In this document: one piece after another, positions 19,658-28,167 of the stretch
Layout of the letters: each line of letters opens with the position of its first letter
Position numbering within the stretch: the stretch's first letter is position 1
Origin: Pigmentiphaga sp. H8
GTDB lineage: Bacteria; Pseudomonadota; Gammaproteobacteria; Burkholderiales; Burkholderiaceae_B
Direction: 5' to 3'
DNA length: 64,000 bases
NCBI RefSeq assembly: GCF_003854895.1
Contig: NZ_CP033966.1
Location: forward strand, 3,906,001-3,970,000
Position numbers and translations under genes: made by a program
Notes under the pieces: model-generated
The model's database searches: none
What the model was told of the DNA's origin: nothing
Seen by the model: only the letters and a program-made list of their open reading frames with translations

Positions 19658-20143
19658 ATGCCTACATTCGATGTCGTCTGCAAACCCAATCTGGTCGAAC
19701 TGCGCAATGCCGTCGAGCAGACCAACAAGGAAATCACCACCCGCTTCGACTTCAAGGGTTCGGATGCCCGCGTCGAACAGACCGACAAGGAACTCACGGC
19801 CTATGCCGACAGCGACTTCCAGTTGAACCAGGTGCGTGACGTGCTGCTGAACAAGATGACCAAACGCAGCGTGGACGTGCGATTCCTCGATCACGGCAAG
19901 GTCGAGAAGATGGGCGGCGACAAGGTCAAGCAGGTGCTGACGGTGCGCAACGGCGTGCCCCAGGACGCCGCCAAGAAGATCGTGGCCCTGATCAAGAACA
20001 GCAAGATGAAGGTCCAGTCCAGCATCCAGGGCGACACCGTGCGCGTGCAGGGCGCCAAGCGCGATGACCTGCAAAGCGCCATCGCGCTGCTGAAGAAGGA
20101 CGTGACCGACCTGCCCCTGGGCTTCGAGAACTTCAGGGACTGA
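19658..20143 (+). CDS. yajQ: YajQ/UPF0234-family nucleotide-binding protein
   Basis: A 161-aa YajQ-family protein, matching from MPTFDVVCKPNLVELRNAVEQ to the terminal GFENFRD. The family has two ferredoxin-like domains; members bind nucleotides, and in Xanthomonas one acts as a cyclic-di-GMP receptor. The AAGGAG site just upstream supports the ATG at 19658. It is monocistronic, with a small hairpin at 20171-20201 before the convergent XRE gene. Confidence 0.95.
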   Translation: MPTFDVVCKPNLVELRNAVEQTNKEITTRFDFKGSDARVEQTDKELTAYADSDFQLNQVRDVLLNKMTKRSVDVRFLDHGKVEKMGGDKVKQVLTVRNGVPQDAAKKIVALIKNSKMKVQSSIQGDTVRVQGAKRDDLQSAIALLKKDVTDLPLGFENFRD

Positions 20144-20185
20144 GCGGTCCTGCTCGCGTAACGATCATGGACGCCCCGCCGGGAC

Positions 20186-20443
20186 TCAAAGCACGGGGCG
20201 TTTGAACAGCATGGCGGGGTCGAGTTCGAGCGCCTTGGCCAGCTTCTCGATGTTGTCGACCGAGATGTTGACACGTGCCCGCTCGACCTGACTGACGAAG
20301 GTCCGGTCGAGGTGGGCGGCAAACCCGAGCTGCTCCTGCGACATCTTCTGCGCGACCCGGAACGCTCGTACGTTGTAGCCGAGGATCTCGCGCAGCGTCG
20401 TCAAGGACGCCGACGGATTGGGGGATCTCAGAGGTGCGGGCAT
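20186..20443 (-). CDS. XRE-family small DNA-binding protein
   Basis: An 85-aa helix-turn-helix regulator of the Cro/C1 type. The HTH spans about residues 22-75 and includes MSQEQLGFAAHLDRTFVSQVERARVN. The protein is a single DNA-binding domain with no effector domain, similar in layout to controller proteins of restriction systems, but no restriction genes are nearby. I chose the ATG at 20443, which precedes a serine/proline-rich tail of about 15 residues. The promoter region upstream (20444-20638) is AT-richer than average. Confidence 0.85.
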   Translation of the reverse strand: MPAPLRSPNPSASLTTLREILGYNVRAFRVAQKMSQEQLGFAAHLDRTFVSQVERARVNISVDNIEKLAKALELDPAMLFKRPVL

Positions 20444-20609
20444 TGACGCATACTCCCCACGACAGCGCGTTATATCTACCGCTTTTACATCACTTTTACT
20501 GGACGCGATTGCAACGCTTCGCAAAGCGCTTCAGCAAAAGTAATTCTGCGCCTGTCGGGGAGCGGCACACATACGGGGCTAACCCTCGGTCATGCACGGC
20601 GCGCCTGAA

Positions 20610-20631
20610 GCGGGAAGCGGCTGCTTCCCGC
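20610..20631. terminator. Hairpin after dxs
   Basis: A 9-bp perfect stem GCGGGAAGC/GCTTCCCGC with a 4-nt loop lies 8 bp beyond the dxs stop. No long T-run follows on the minus strand, so this is a weak terminator call. Confidence 0.4.
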
Positions 20632-20638
20632 ATTCGGG

Positions 20639-22525
20639 TCAACTCACCTGATCGGGAAAACGCCCGCGCACGGACGCTTCAATGCCCGCGGCGTCGAGCC
20701 CCAGGCCCGCCAGCAGCGCGGCCTGGTCGCCGTGATCGATGAAGCGGTCGGGCAGGCCGAGCTGCATCACCGGCACGCTCACGCCGGCCTCGCTCAGCAC
20801 CTCGCAGACGGCGCTGCCGGCGCCGCCCATGATGCTGCCCTCTTCCACCGTCACCAGCGCCGCGTGCCGCGCGGCCAGGTCCAGGATGAGTTCGCGGTCG
20901 ATGGGCTTGACGAAGCGCATGTCCGCCACCGACGCATCCAGCGCCTGCCCCGCCTGCAAGGCGGGAACGGCCAGCGTGCCGAACGCGAGGATCGCGACGC
21001 CCGCCTTGCCGCCGGGCTGCGCGCGGCCGCTTTCGCGCCGCACGACACCCTTGCCCAGGGCCACGGCATCGAGATTCGCCGCCGGCGACGCCCCCCGGCC
21101 CGCGCCGCGCGGGTAGCGGACCGTGGCGGGTCCGGGATGCCGATAACAGGTCGATAGCAGCAGCCGGCATTCGGCCTCGTCCGACGGCGTGGCCACCACC
21201 ATGTTGGGAATGCAGCGCACGAAGGCGATGTCGTAGTTGCCGGCATGTGTGGCGCCATCCGCGCCCACCAGTCCGGCGCGGTCCAGCGCGAAGGTCACGT
21301 CCAGGTCCTGGAGCGCGACGTCGTGGATCAACTGGTCGTAGCCCCGCTGCAGGAAGGTGGAATAGATGGCCACCACCGGCTTGAGCCCCTCGCAGGCCAG
21401 GCCGCCCGCGAAGGTCACCGCGTGCTGTTCGGCGATGCCCACGTCGAAATAGCGGTCGGGAAAGCGCCGCTCGAATTCGACCAGGCCGCTGCCTTCGCGC
21501 ATGGCCGGCGTGATGCCGATCAGGCGCGTGTCCTCGGCCGCCATGTCGCACAGCCAGTCGCCGAACACCTGGGTGAAGGTCTTCTTGGGCGGCGTGGACG
21601 GCTTGCTGATGCCCACTGCGGGATCGAACTTGCCGGGTCCGTGGTACAGGACGGGATCGGCCTCGGCCAGCTTGTATCCCTGTCCCTTGCGGGTGACGAC
21701 GTGCAGGAAGCGCGGGCCCGACAGCTTGCGCATGTTCTGCAGCGTGGGGATCAGCGAATCGAGGTCGTGTCCGTCGATGGGGCCGACATAGTTGAAGCCC
21801 AGTTCCTCGAACATCGTGGCGGGCGTGACCATGCCCTTGGCGTGTTCCTCGATGCGGCGGGCCAGTTCGAACACGGGCGGCACGTGCGACAGCACGGCCT
21901 TGCCCACGTTGCGCGCGGCGGCATAGAACCTGCCCGACATCAGGCGCGCGAGGTAGCGGTTCAGCGCACCGACCGGCGGCGAGATCGACATGTCGTTGTC
22001 GTTCAGGATCACCAGCAGGTCCACGTCGGGCATGACGCCGCCGTTGTTCAGCGCCTCGAAGGCCATGCCGGCGGACATCGCGCCATCGCCGATCACGGCG
22101 ATATGCTTGCGGTCGATGCCGGCATAGCGGGCGGCCGCCGCCATGCCCAGCGCGGCCGAGATGGAGGTGGACGAATGCGCGGTGCCGAAGGCGTCGTAGT
22201 CGGATTCGCTGCGGCGGGGAAAGCCCGAGATGCCGCCCTGCTGCCGCAGCGTCGCCATGCCGGCGCGCCGGCCCGTCAGGATCTTGTGCGGATAGGTCTG
22301 GTGTCCCACGTCCCAGACGATGCGGTCGTCGGGCGTATCGAAGACATAGTGCAGCGCCAGGGTCAGTTCGACCGTGCCCAGGTTGGACGACAGGTGGCCG
22401 CCGGTGCGGGACACCGACTCCAGCACGAAGGCGCGCAGTTCATCGGCCAGCGCCGACAACTGGCAGCGGTCCAGTTTTTTCAGGTCGGCCGGAGATTCGA
22501 TGCGGTCGAGCATATCGGTGGGCAT
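20639..22525 (-). CDS. dxs: 1-deoxy-D-xylulose-5-phosphate synthase
   Basis: Dxs, 628 aa, makes DXP from pyruvate and glyceraldehyde 3-phosphate with thiamine diphosphate, the first step of the MEP isoprenoid pathway. Visible motifs include TGGHLSSNLGTVELTLALHY, the ThDP site GDGAMSAGMAFEALN, and GIAEQHAVTFAGGLA. The ATG at 22525 lies 16 bp after ispA. The longer in-frame reading is an antisense shadow over ispA. It is the last gene of xseB-ispA-dxs. Confidence 0.97.
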   Translation of the reverse strand: MPTDMLDRIESPADLKKLDRCQLSALADELRAFVLESVSRTGGHLSSNLGTVELTLALHYVFDTPDDRIVWDVGHQTYPHKILTGRRAGMATLRQQGGISGFPRRSESDYDAFGTAHSSTSISAALGMAAAARYAGIDRKHIAVIGDGAMSAGMAFEALNNGGVMPDVDLLVILNDNDMSISPPVGALNRYLARLMSGRFYAAARNVGKAVLSHVPPVFELARRIEEHAKGMVTPATMFEELGFNYVGPIDGHDLDSLIPTLQNMRKLSGPRFLHVVTRKGQGYKLAEADPVLYHGPGKFDPAVGISKPSTPPKKTFTQVFGDWLCDMAAEDTRLIGITPAMREGSGLVEFERRFPDRYFDVGIAEQHAVTFAGGLACEGLKPVVAIYSTFLQRGYDQLIHDVALQDLDVTFALDRAGLVGADGATHAGNYDIAFVRCIPNMVVATPSDEAECRLLLSTCYRHPGPATVRYPRGAGRGASPAANLDAVALGKGVVRRESGRAQPGGKAGVAILAFGTLAVPALQAGQALDASVADMRFVKPIDRELILDLAARHAALVTVEEGSIMGGAGSAVCEVLSEAGVSVPVMQLGLPDRFIDHGDQAALLAGLGLDAAGIEASVRGRFPDQVS

Positions 22526-22541
22526 GTTTCGGTATCTCCGT

Positions 22542-23447
22542 TCAGCGGTCGCGCAGCACGATGAAATCGGCCAGCGCAGCCAGGCGCGCACCGCCCGCGC
22601 CCAGCGGAGCGATGGCCTCGTGCGCGGCCTGGCGCAAACGCTCCGCCAGGGTCCGGGCCTCGTCCAGGCCCAGTATGGATACATAGGTGGGTTTGTCGGC
22701 GGCCGCATCCTTGCCGGCCGTCTTGCCCAGGCGCGTCGAGTCGGCCGTGACATCGAGGATGTCATCGACCACCTGGAACGCCAGCCCCACTGCCTGCGCA
22801 TAGGCGTCGAGCGCCGCGCGCTGGGCCGAGCTCGCGCCCACCACGATGCCGCCCAGGGCGGCACTGGCGCGCAGCAGCGCTCCGGTCTTGAGCCGGTGCA
22901 TGGCCTCGAGTTCGTCCCGCTGCAAGGGCTTGCCGACGCTGCCCAGGTCGATGGCCTGGCCGCCGGCCATGCCCACGCTGCCGGCCGCCGTCGCCAGCAC
23001 CTGCACCGCCTGCACGGTCAGGCCAGGGGCAATCGGCATGCCCGCCAGGGCTTCGAAGGCCAGGGCCTGCAGGGCGTCGCCCACCAGCAGCGCGGTGGCC
23101 TGGCCGAACTCCACGTGCACGGTCGGACGGCCGCGGCGCAGGACGTCGTCGTCCATGCACGGCATGTCGTCATGCACCAGGGAGTAGGCGTGGATCAGTT
23201 CGACCGCGGCGGCGGCGGCGTCCAGCGCCGCCTCGCTGCCGGCGCCGGATGCCGCGCAGGCTTCGCCCGCGGCATAGGTCAACATGGGGCGCACGCGCTT
23301 GCCGCCGCCCAGCACCGCATAGCGCATGGCGCCATGCAGCGTGCGCGGCTCGGCGTCCTGGGGGGGCAACAAGCGCGCCAACGCCTGTTCGGCGCGCACC
23401 CCGCACGCCGCCATCCAGGCGGAAAACTCTTCGCGACTGCCAGCCAT
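22542..23447 (-). CDS. ispA: Farnesyl diphosphate synthase
   Basis: IspA, 301 aa, condenses IPP and DMAPP units to farnesyl diphosphate. The first Asp-rich motif is DDMPCMD at 93-99 and the second is DDILD near 228; GGGKRVRP is at 48-55. It sits 4 bp after the xseB stop and 16 bp before dxs, the conserved xseB-ispA-dxs operon. The start at 23447 is supported by the family N-terminus. Confidence 0.96.
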   Translation of the reverse strand: MAGSREEFSAWMAACGVRAEQALARLLPPQDAEPRTLHGAMRYAVLGGGKRVRPMLTYAAGEACAASGAGSEAALDAAAAAVELIHAYSLVHDDMPCMDDDVLRRGRPTVHVEFGQATALLVGDALQALAFEALAGMPIAPGLTVQAVQVLATAAGSVGMAGGQAIDLGSVGKPLQRDELEAMHRLKTGALLRASAALGGIVVGASSAQRAALDAYAQAVGLAFQVVDDILDVTADSTRLGKTAGKDAAADKPTYVSILGLDEARTLAERLRQAAHEAIAPLGAGGARLAALADFIVLRDR

Positions 23448-23451
23448 CAAC

Positions 23452-23721
23452 TCAGTCCCCGGCCTCTTCGAAAGGACGCAGCAATTCTCCCTCGAGGACC
23501 CGGACCTGCTGCTCGGCGCGCGCCAGCCTGTCCTGGCAGACCCGCACGAGGTCGACGCCGCGCCGGTAGGCGGCCAGCGAGGACTCCAGCGGCATGGAAC
23601 CATCCTCCATCATCGCCACCAGCGCCTCGAGCTCGCCCAGCGCGGCCTCGAAGTCCTGAGGCAGGGCCTGCGCGGGGGCGTCGCCCTGCGCATCGGGAAC
23701 ATTCACGAATTTGTCGGCCAA
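23452..23721 (-). CDS. xseB: Exodeoxyribonuclease VII small subunit
   Basis: XseB, 89 aa, the helical small subunit that assembles on XseA. The diagnostic segment DFEAALGELEALVAMMEDGSMPLE is followed by SLAAYRRGVDLVRVCQDRLARAE. It is the first gene of the isoprenoid operon, diverging from a Rieske gene across about 260 bp. Its partner xseA is at the left edge of the window. Confidence 0.95.
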   Translation of the reverse strand: MADKFVNVPDAQGDAPAQALPQDFEAALGELEALVAMMEDGSMPLESSLAAYRRGVDLVRVCQDRLARAEQQVRVLEGELLRPFEEAGD

Positions 23722-23981
23722 TCAAGCCTCCTGGATCTCGTCACGGCATCGAACCCGGAATTGTACGGGATGACGGGATTCCACCCCCGCTACAGGGCGG
23801 GCCGGGCCGGGGCGGCGGCGGGGACTTCTCGGGCCGTCCGGGGTACAATAGCCGGCTTGATCGGGCAGATCATTTTCTTCGCGCCAGTACCATCTGCGAA
23901 GTCCAAACACCGCTCCAGGTCGCGTAAGGGGTGGTTTCGCAGCGAGGGGGACTGGCTTCACAACTCTCGCGGAGGGAAGTC

Positions 23982-25148
23982 ATGACCGATATCGGTCGCG
24001 TGGCACACGTGGCGGCGAGCCGAGCGCAGCTCCCAGTCAGTGCCTATTTCGATGAAGCGCGCTTCGCGCGCGAAATGCAAAACGTCTTTGGCCAGGCCCC
24101 GATGTACGTGGGCCACCAGAAAGGCGTCCCCGAAGTCGGGGACTACCGTACCCTGATACAGGAAAACGACGGCCGGGTGCTGGTGCGCAACCACGCCGGC
24201 GTCGAGCTGCTGTCCAACGTATGCCGTCACCGGCAGGCGCTGATGCTGGGCAAGTACCAGCCTGGCGGCGAACGGCAGGCCGCGCACTGCAGCGGCAACC
24301 TGGGCCGCCCGGGCAACATCGTCTGCCCGCTGCACCGCTGGACCTACGACGCCCGCGGCAAGCTGATCGGCGCCCCGCTGTTCAGCGAAACACCGGGCCT
24401 CGACCTGCAACGCTTCAAGCTGCAGGAATGGAACGGCTCGCTGTTCGAATCGCCTCGCGCGGGCGGCCGCCAGATCGCCACCGAGCTTGCCGCCCTGGAC
24501 GGCAGGCCCGAGTTCGACTTCAGCGACTACGTCCTGGACCGGGTGCAGGTACACCAGTGCAACTACAACTGGAAGACGTTCATCGAGGTCTACCTCGAGG
24601 ACTACCACGTCGGCCCGTTCCACCCCGGCCTGGGCCGCTTCGTCACCTGCGATGACCTGAGCTGGGAATTCGGCGACTACTACAGCCTGCAACGGGTGGG
24701 CGTGCACAACGCGCTGGCGCACCCCGGCTCGGGCGTCTACCAGCGCTGGCACGATGCCCTGCTGGCCTACCGCAATGGCAGCGCGCCGGAATTCGGGGCG
24801 ATCTGGGTCACCCATTTTCCGACCCACATGATCGAGCTGTATCCGCACACGCTGGTCTTGTCGACGCTCTACCCCAAGAGCCCACAGGAAACGGTCAATA
24901 TCGTCGAGTTCTATTATCCCGAGGAAATCGTCCATTTCGAACGGGATTTTGTCGAGGCCCAGCAGGCGGCCTATATGGAAACCGCCGTCGAGGACGACGA
25001 GATCGCGGAACGCATGGATGCCGGCCGCAAGGCATTGATGGAGCGCGGCGCCAACGAGGCCGGCCCCTACCAATCCCCCATGGAGGACGGCATGCAGCAC
25101 TTCCACGAGTGGTATCGGAAGGTAATGGACGAACCGGAAAATATGTGA
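23982..25148 (+). CDS. Rieske-type aromatic ring-hydroxylating oxygenase, alpha subunit-like
   Basis: A 388-aa Rieske non-heme iron oxygenase. The [2Fe-2S] ligands are C81-x-H83 and C115-x2-H118 (CPLHRW). The mononuclear iron site is EDYHVGPFHP (H209, H214). No ferredoxin or reductase gene is adjacent, so electrons must come from elsewhere. A GGAGGGA site precedes the ATG at 23982. The gene diverges from xseB-ispA-dxs, an association I recall as conserved in Burkholderiales, which hints at a core rather than a catabolic role. The substrate is unknown. Confidence 0.88.
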   Translation: MTDIGRVAHVAASRAQLPVSAYFDEARFAREMQNVFGQAPMYVGHQKGVPEVGDYRTLIQENDGRVLVRNHAGVELLSNVCRHRQALMLGKYQPGGERQAAHCSGNLGRPGNIVCPLHRWTYDARGKLIGAPLFSETPGLDLQRFKLQEWNGSLFESPRAGGRQIATELAALDGRPEFDFSDYVLDRVQVHQCNYNWKTFIEVYLEDYHVGPFHPGLGRFVTCDDLSWEFGDYYSLQRVGVHNALAHPGSGVYQRWHDALLAYRNGSAPEFGAIWVTHFPTHMIELYPHTLVLSTLYPKSPQETVNIVEFYYPEEIVHFERDFVEAQQAAYMETAVEDDEIAERMDAGRKALMERGANEAGPYQSPMEDGMQHFHEWYRKVMDEPENM

Positions 25149-25176
25149 AGACGTAACTTTTGTCCGACTGCCCATC

Positions 25177-25209
25177 AAAGCGCCCTTCACGGGCGCTTTT
25201 CTTTTTTTC
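25177..25209 (+). terminator. Rho-independent terminator of the Rieske gene
   Basis: The stem AAAGCGCCC/GGGCGCTTT with a TTCAC loop is followed by a T-rich run (TCTTTTTTT). It lies 28 bp after the stop codon. Confidence 0.9.
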
Positions 25210-25426
25210 AATCGCCGCAAGCCCCCGTCGCTCATGACGGGTTTGAAGGCGCTACCCACCGATCTGTAATAAATACACGGCCACTCGACGGCATGCGCAT
25301 CATTACAAATATATACACTGCCGCCTTGTCAACAGGGGAGCCGGCGCGTAGCTTTTAAAACGAAAGCCGGGCCCGGATGCATATAGGCCGGATTTTCGCC
25401 ATAGCAAGAAAAGACGGGAGAAAAGC

Positions 25427-25588
25427 ATGCTGCATTATGCAGTCGTATTTTTCGTCATCGCCATCATCGCGGCGGTTTTGGGATTCGGCGGCATCGCTGC
25501 CGGCGCCGCGTCGATCGCGAAGATATTGTTCTTCATTTTCATCGTGCTTGCGGTCCTGTCGCTGCTGAGCGGCCTGTTCCGAAAATGA
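25427..25588 (+). CDS. DUF1328 (UPF0391, YtjA-like) small membrane protein
   Basis: A 53-aa membrane protein: MLHYAVVFFVIAIIAAVLGF, then GGIAAGAASIAKILFFIFIV, ending LSGLFRK. The ATG at 25427 has a GGGAG site. Two hydrophobic helices fill almost the whole chain. The family is widespread and often expressed under envelope or osmotic stress, but its function is unknown. It is followed 22 bp later by a BON-domain lipoprotein, and the two probably form one stress unit. Confidence 0.9.
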   Translation: MLHYAVVFFVIAIIAAVLGFGGIAAGAASIAKILFFIFIVLAVLSLLSGLFRK

Positions 25589-25610
25589 TTCACGCCCAAG
25601 GAGAAAAATC

Positions 25611-25931
25611 ATGAACGTTCGTACCCTGCTCGTCGCCGGCATCATAGGCACCGCCACGGTCATGGGCGGCTGCACGGCAACCCGCACCCAGCAATCCGCG
25701 GGCGAATATACCAGCGACGCCGCCATTACCGCCAAGGTCAAGGCGGCCCTGGTCGCGGCCAAGGATGTCAGCGCCGTCGACGTCAACGTCGAAACCTTCC
25801 GCCGCACCGTTCAGCTCTCCGGCTTCGTCAACTCCCAAGCCGAAGCCTCCCGTGCCGTGGAAGTCGCCCGGGGCGTCGAAGGCGTCCAAAGCGTCCGCAA
25901 CGACCTGCGGGTGAAGAACAGTCCTCGATAG
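25611..25931 (+). CDS. BON-domain lipoprotein
   Basis: A 106-aa exported lipoprotein. The lipobox VMGGC gives the lipidated C21, and a single BON domain covers about 35-103 (AITAKVKAALVAAKDVSAVDVNVETFRRTVQLSGFV in parts). BON domains occur in OsmY-type stress proteins and bind phospholipids or envelope partners. An AAGGAGAAAA site precedes the ATG. It is the second gene of a pair with the DUF1328 gene, convergent with htpX. Confidence 0.9.
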   Translation: MNVRTLLVAGIIGTATVMGGCTATRTQQSAGEYTSDAAITAKVKAALVAAKDVSAVDVNVETFRRTVQLSGFVNSQAEASRAVEVARGVEGVQSVRNDLRVKNSPR

Positions 25932-25957
25932 AGGCCCCTGTGCGCTGACGCGCACGC
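25932..25957 (+). repeat. Possible remnant of the dispersed hairpin element
   Basis: Directly after the BON-gene stop, GGCCCCTGTGCGC-TGAC-GCGCAC resembles the first part of the dispersed element (C-run, then a GCGC-type hairpin) without the large hairpin. Confidence 0.35.
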
Positions 25958-25962
25958 AATAA

Positions 25963-25996
25963 AAAACGGCTTCGCTCAAACAAGCGAAGCCGTTTT
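25963..25996. terminator. Bidirectional terminator between BON lipoprotein and htpX
   Basis: A perfect 14-bp stem AAAACGGCTTCGCT/AGCGAAGCCGTTTT with a 6-nt loop has A and T runs on both outer edges, which serves both convergent genes. Confidence 0.9.
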
Positions 25997-26023
25997 CTCA
26001 TTCCAACCAGCGACCAGCCAAAA

Positions 26024-26062
26024 CGCCCCCCTGAGGGGGCGCCCACAGGGCGTAGGGGGCCC
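26024..26062 (-). repeat. Dispersed hairpin element, copy E (short)
   Basis: On the minus strand, 4 bp after the htpX stop, it reads C-run, CGCCC-TGT-GGGCG hairpin, then a C-run/G-run pair. The small hairpin has different paired bases from copies A-D. The 37-nt hairpin is missing. Confidence 0.6.
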
Positions 26063-26066
26063 TCTA

Positions 26067-26948
26067 CTAGCCTTTTGCGTTCATCAGGGCGCGGATGCGC
26101 TGCTCGATGGGCGGGTGAGACGCGAACAAGGCGCCGAAGCCCTTGGCCGCGCCGGCGATGCCGGACGCCTCGAAGCTCTTGGGCAGGTCGCCCGGTTCCA
26201 TGCCGCCCAGGCGGGCCAGGGCGCGGATCATCGGTTCACGCGAACCCAGCAGGTAGGCCGAGCCGGCGTCGGCGCGGTATTCGCGCAGGCGCGAGAACCA
26301 GGCGACGATGATGGAGGCCAGGATGCCGAACACGAGTTCACAGACGATGACGGTGGCGAAATAGCCGATGCCGCCGCTGCGTTCGTTCTTGAGCACCATC
26401 TGGTCGACCACGTAGCCGACCACGCGCGCCAGGAACACCACGAAGGTGTTGACCACGCCCTGGATCAAGGTCAACGTGATCATGTCGCCGTTGGCGATGT
26501 GGGCCACTTCGTGTCCCAGCACCGCGCTGACTTCTTCCTCGGTCATGCCCCGCAAGAGGCCGGTGGAGACCGCGACCAGCGCGTCGTTCTTGAAGGCGCC
26601 GGTGGCGAAGGCGTTGGGCTCGCCCTCGTAGATGGCGACCTCGGGGCGGCCGATGCCCGCGCGGTCGGCCAGTTGGTGCACGGTGTCGACCAGCCACTGT
26701 TCCTCGGCCCCGTTGGGCGCGTTGGGGTCGATGACCCGGGCGCCGGTACTCCACTTGGCCATCGGCTTGCTCATCAGGAGCGAGATGATGGAGCCGGTGA
26801 AGCCGACGACGAGCGAGAAGATGGCCAGCGCCTGGATGTCCAGGCCGTTCGCGGTCAGAAAACGGTTGACGCCGAGCAGACTCAGCGTCGCCGTCAGGAC
26901 CAGCATGACCGCGACGTTGGTCGCCAGAAATAGCACGATGCGTTTCAT
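26067..26948 (-). CDS. htpX: HtpX membrane zinc protease
   Basis: HtpX, 293 aa, an M48 metalloprotease of the inner membrane that removes misfolded membrane proteins. The zinc motif HEVAH is at 146-150, with REYRADAGSA supplying the third ligand. Hydrophobic segments lie near 5-25, 38-58 and after the active site. The ATG at 26948 matches the family start MKRIVLFL. No heat-shock promoter could be assigned in the 260-bp upstream gap. Confidence 0.96.
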   Translation of the reverse strand: MKRIVLFLATNVAVMLVLTATLSLLGVNRFLTANGLDIQALAIFSLVVGFTGSIISLLMSKPMAKWSTGARVIDPNAPNGAEEQWLVDTVHQLADRAGIGRPEVAIYEGEPNAFATGAFKNDALVAVSTGLLRGMTEEEVSAVLGHEVAHIANGDMITLTLIQGVVNTFVVFLARVVGYVVDQMVLKNERSGGIGYFATVIVCELVFGILASIIVAWFSRLREYRADAGSAYLLGSREPMIRALARLGGMEPGDLPKSFEASGIAGAAKGFGALFASHPPIEQRIRALMNAKG

Positions 26949-27155
26949 GAGGGCAGGAAGCTCCGAAAACCTTTGATGTTTTTTCCGGGGGTGGGTTTTC
27001 CCCTCGGCCACCGGGAACCGCCCCGCGCGGCGCCGAATGTGACGGCAACAGGCATCGGGAAGTTCCCTCCGGCCGCCGCAGAACGGCGAGAGGGACGATA
27101 CCCGTTTCCCGGTTGGGGCTATATGGTAGCCGGGACGATGATTTCAAGGTGAATA

Positions 27156-27171
27156 CTGGGGTTAACCCCAG
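27156..27171. promoter_or_regulatory. Perfect 16-bp palindrome upstream of EamA transporter
   Basis: CTGGGGTTAACCCCAG is a perfect dyad centred 47 bp before the transporter start, in the gap between htpX and the EamA gene. It could be an operator or a short hairpin; no known regulator consensus was recognised. Confidence 0.4.
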
Positions 27172-27210
27172 CAGTTACAATCGAGGCCACCTCATCGCCG
27201 CCCGCCCTCC

Positions 27211-28062
27211 ATGCAAGCCCTCTGGATGCTTTTCGCCTCGCTGATGTTCGCGATCATGGCCATGTTCGTGAAATTCGCCTCCGAGGAGGCCAGCCTGGGG
27301 CAGATCATCCTGTTCCGCGGGCTGCCCACGGCGGCGGGCATCCTGGCCTGGGCCTGGGCCACCCGGCGCGTCGTGATCCCGCCGACCTGGCGGCTGCACA
27401 TCATGCGCAATATCGCCGGGGTGGGGTCGATCTGGCTGTCGTTCTTCGCCATGGGCCGGCTGCCGCTGGCGACCGCGATCACCCTGAACTACACCTCGCC
27501 GCTGTTCATCGCCGGCTGGATGATCTGGCGCCAGCACGACCTGACCGACCGGCTGCGCACGCTGGCGGTCGTCATCGGCTTCATCGGCGTGATCGCGATC
27601 CTGCGACCCACACTGGACCACTCGCAGTGGCTGGCGGCGCTGCTGGGCCTGACCGCCGGCAGCCTGACCGCGATCGCCGTGATGCAGGTGCGCTCACTGG
27701 GCCAGTCCGGCGAACCCGAATGGCGCATCGTGCTGTTCTTCGCGCTCTCGTCCTGCCTGACCGGCGGCGTCGCCACCTCGCTCACCGGCTGGCAACCGCC
27801 CTCGCTCTATGGCTGGTTCACCCTGCTGGGCGTCGGGATCAGCGGCCTGCTGGGCCAGTTCGCGATGACGCGCGCGTTCAGCCGCGGCTCGGCCGCCCTG
27901 TCCTCGGTGCTCCAGTACAGCACCATCCCGTTCTCGGTCCTGCTCGGCTACCTGTTCTGGGACGACCATCCCGACATGCTGGGCTGGGCCGGCATGGTGC
28001 TGATCGCGGCGGCGGGCCTGGTCTCGACCTGGCGCACGCTGGCGCTGGCCCGGCGGGCCTGA
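27211..28062 (+). CDS. EamA/DMT-family transporter
   Basis: A 283-aa drug/metabolite transporter with about ten transmembrane helices in two EamA repeats. The N-terminus MQALWMLFASLMFAIMAMFVK and a middle segment FFAMGRLPLATAITLNYTSPLF are typical. Substrates of this family range from amino acids to metabolites and cannot be assigned. A perfect palindrome lies upstream. Confidence 0.88.
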   Translation: MQALWMLFASLMFAIMAMFVKFASEEASLGQIILFRGLPTAAGILAWAWATRRVVIPPTWRLHIMRNIAGVGSIWLSFFAMGRLPLATAITLNYTSPLFIAGWMIWRQHDLTDRLRTLAVVIGFIGVIAILRPTLDHSQWLAALLGLTAGSLTAIAVMQVRSLGQSGEPEWRIVLFFALSSCLTGGVATSLTGWQPPSLYGWFTLLGVGISGLLGQFAMTRAFSRGSAALSSVLQYSTIPFSVLLGYLFWDDHPDMLGWAGMVLIAAAGLVSTWRTLALARRA

Positions 28063-28167
28063 GCCCGCGGTCGACCGCACCGAACTCTTCCCGCCGGCCA
28101 TGCTGGGTTGCAGCAAAACGCCGCCGGGTTCACACTTGATGCGTTAACCGCCGTCCTTCCCTCCCCC

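Noticed and set aside
20186..20443. Restriction-modification controller protein
   Set aside because: The small XRE layout fits, but no methylase or nuclease gene is nearby.
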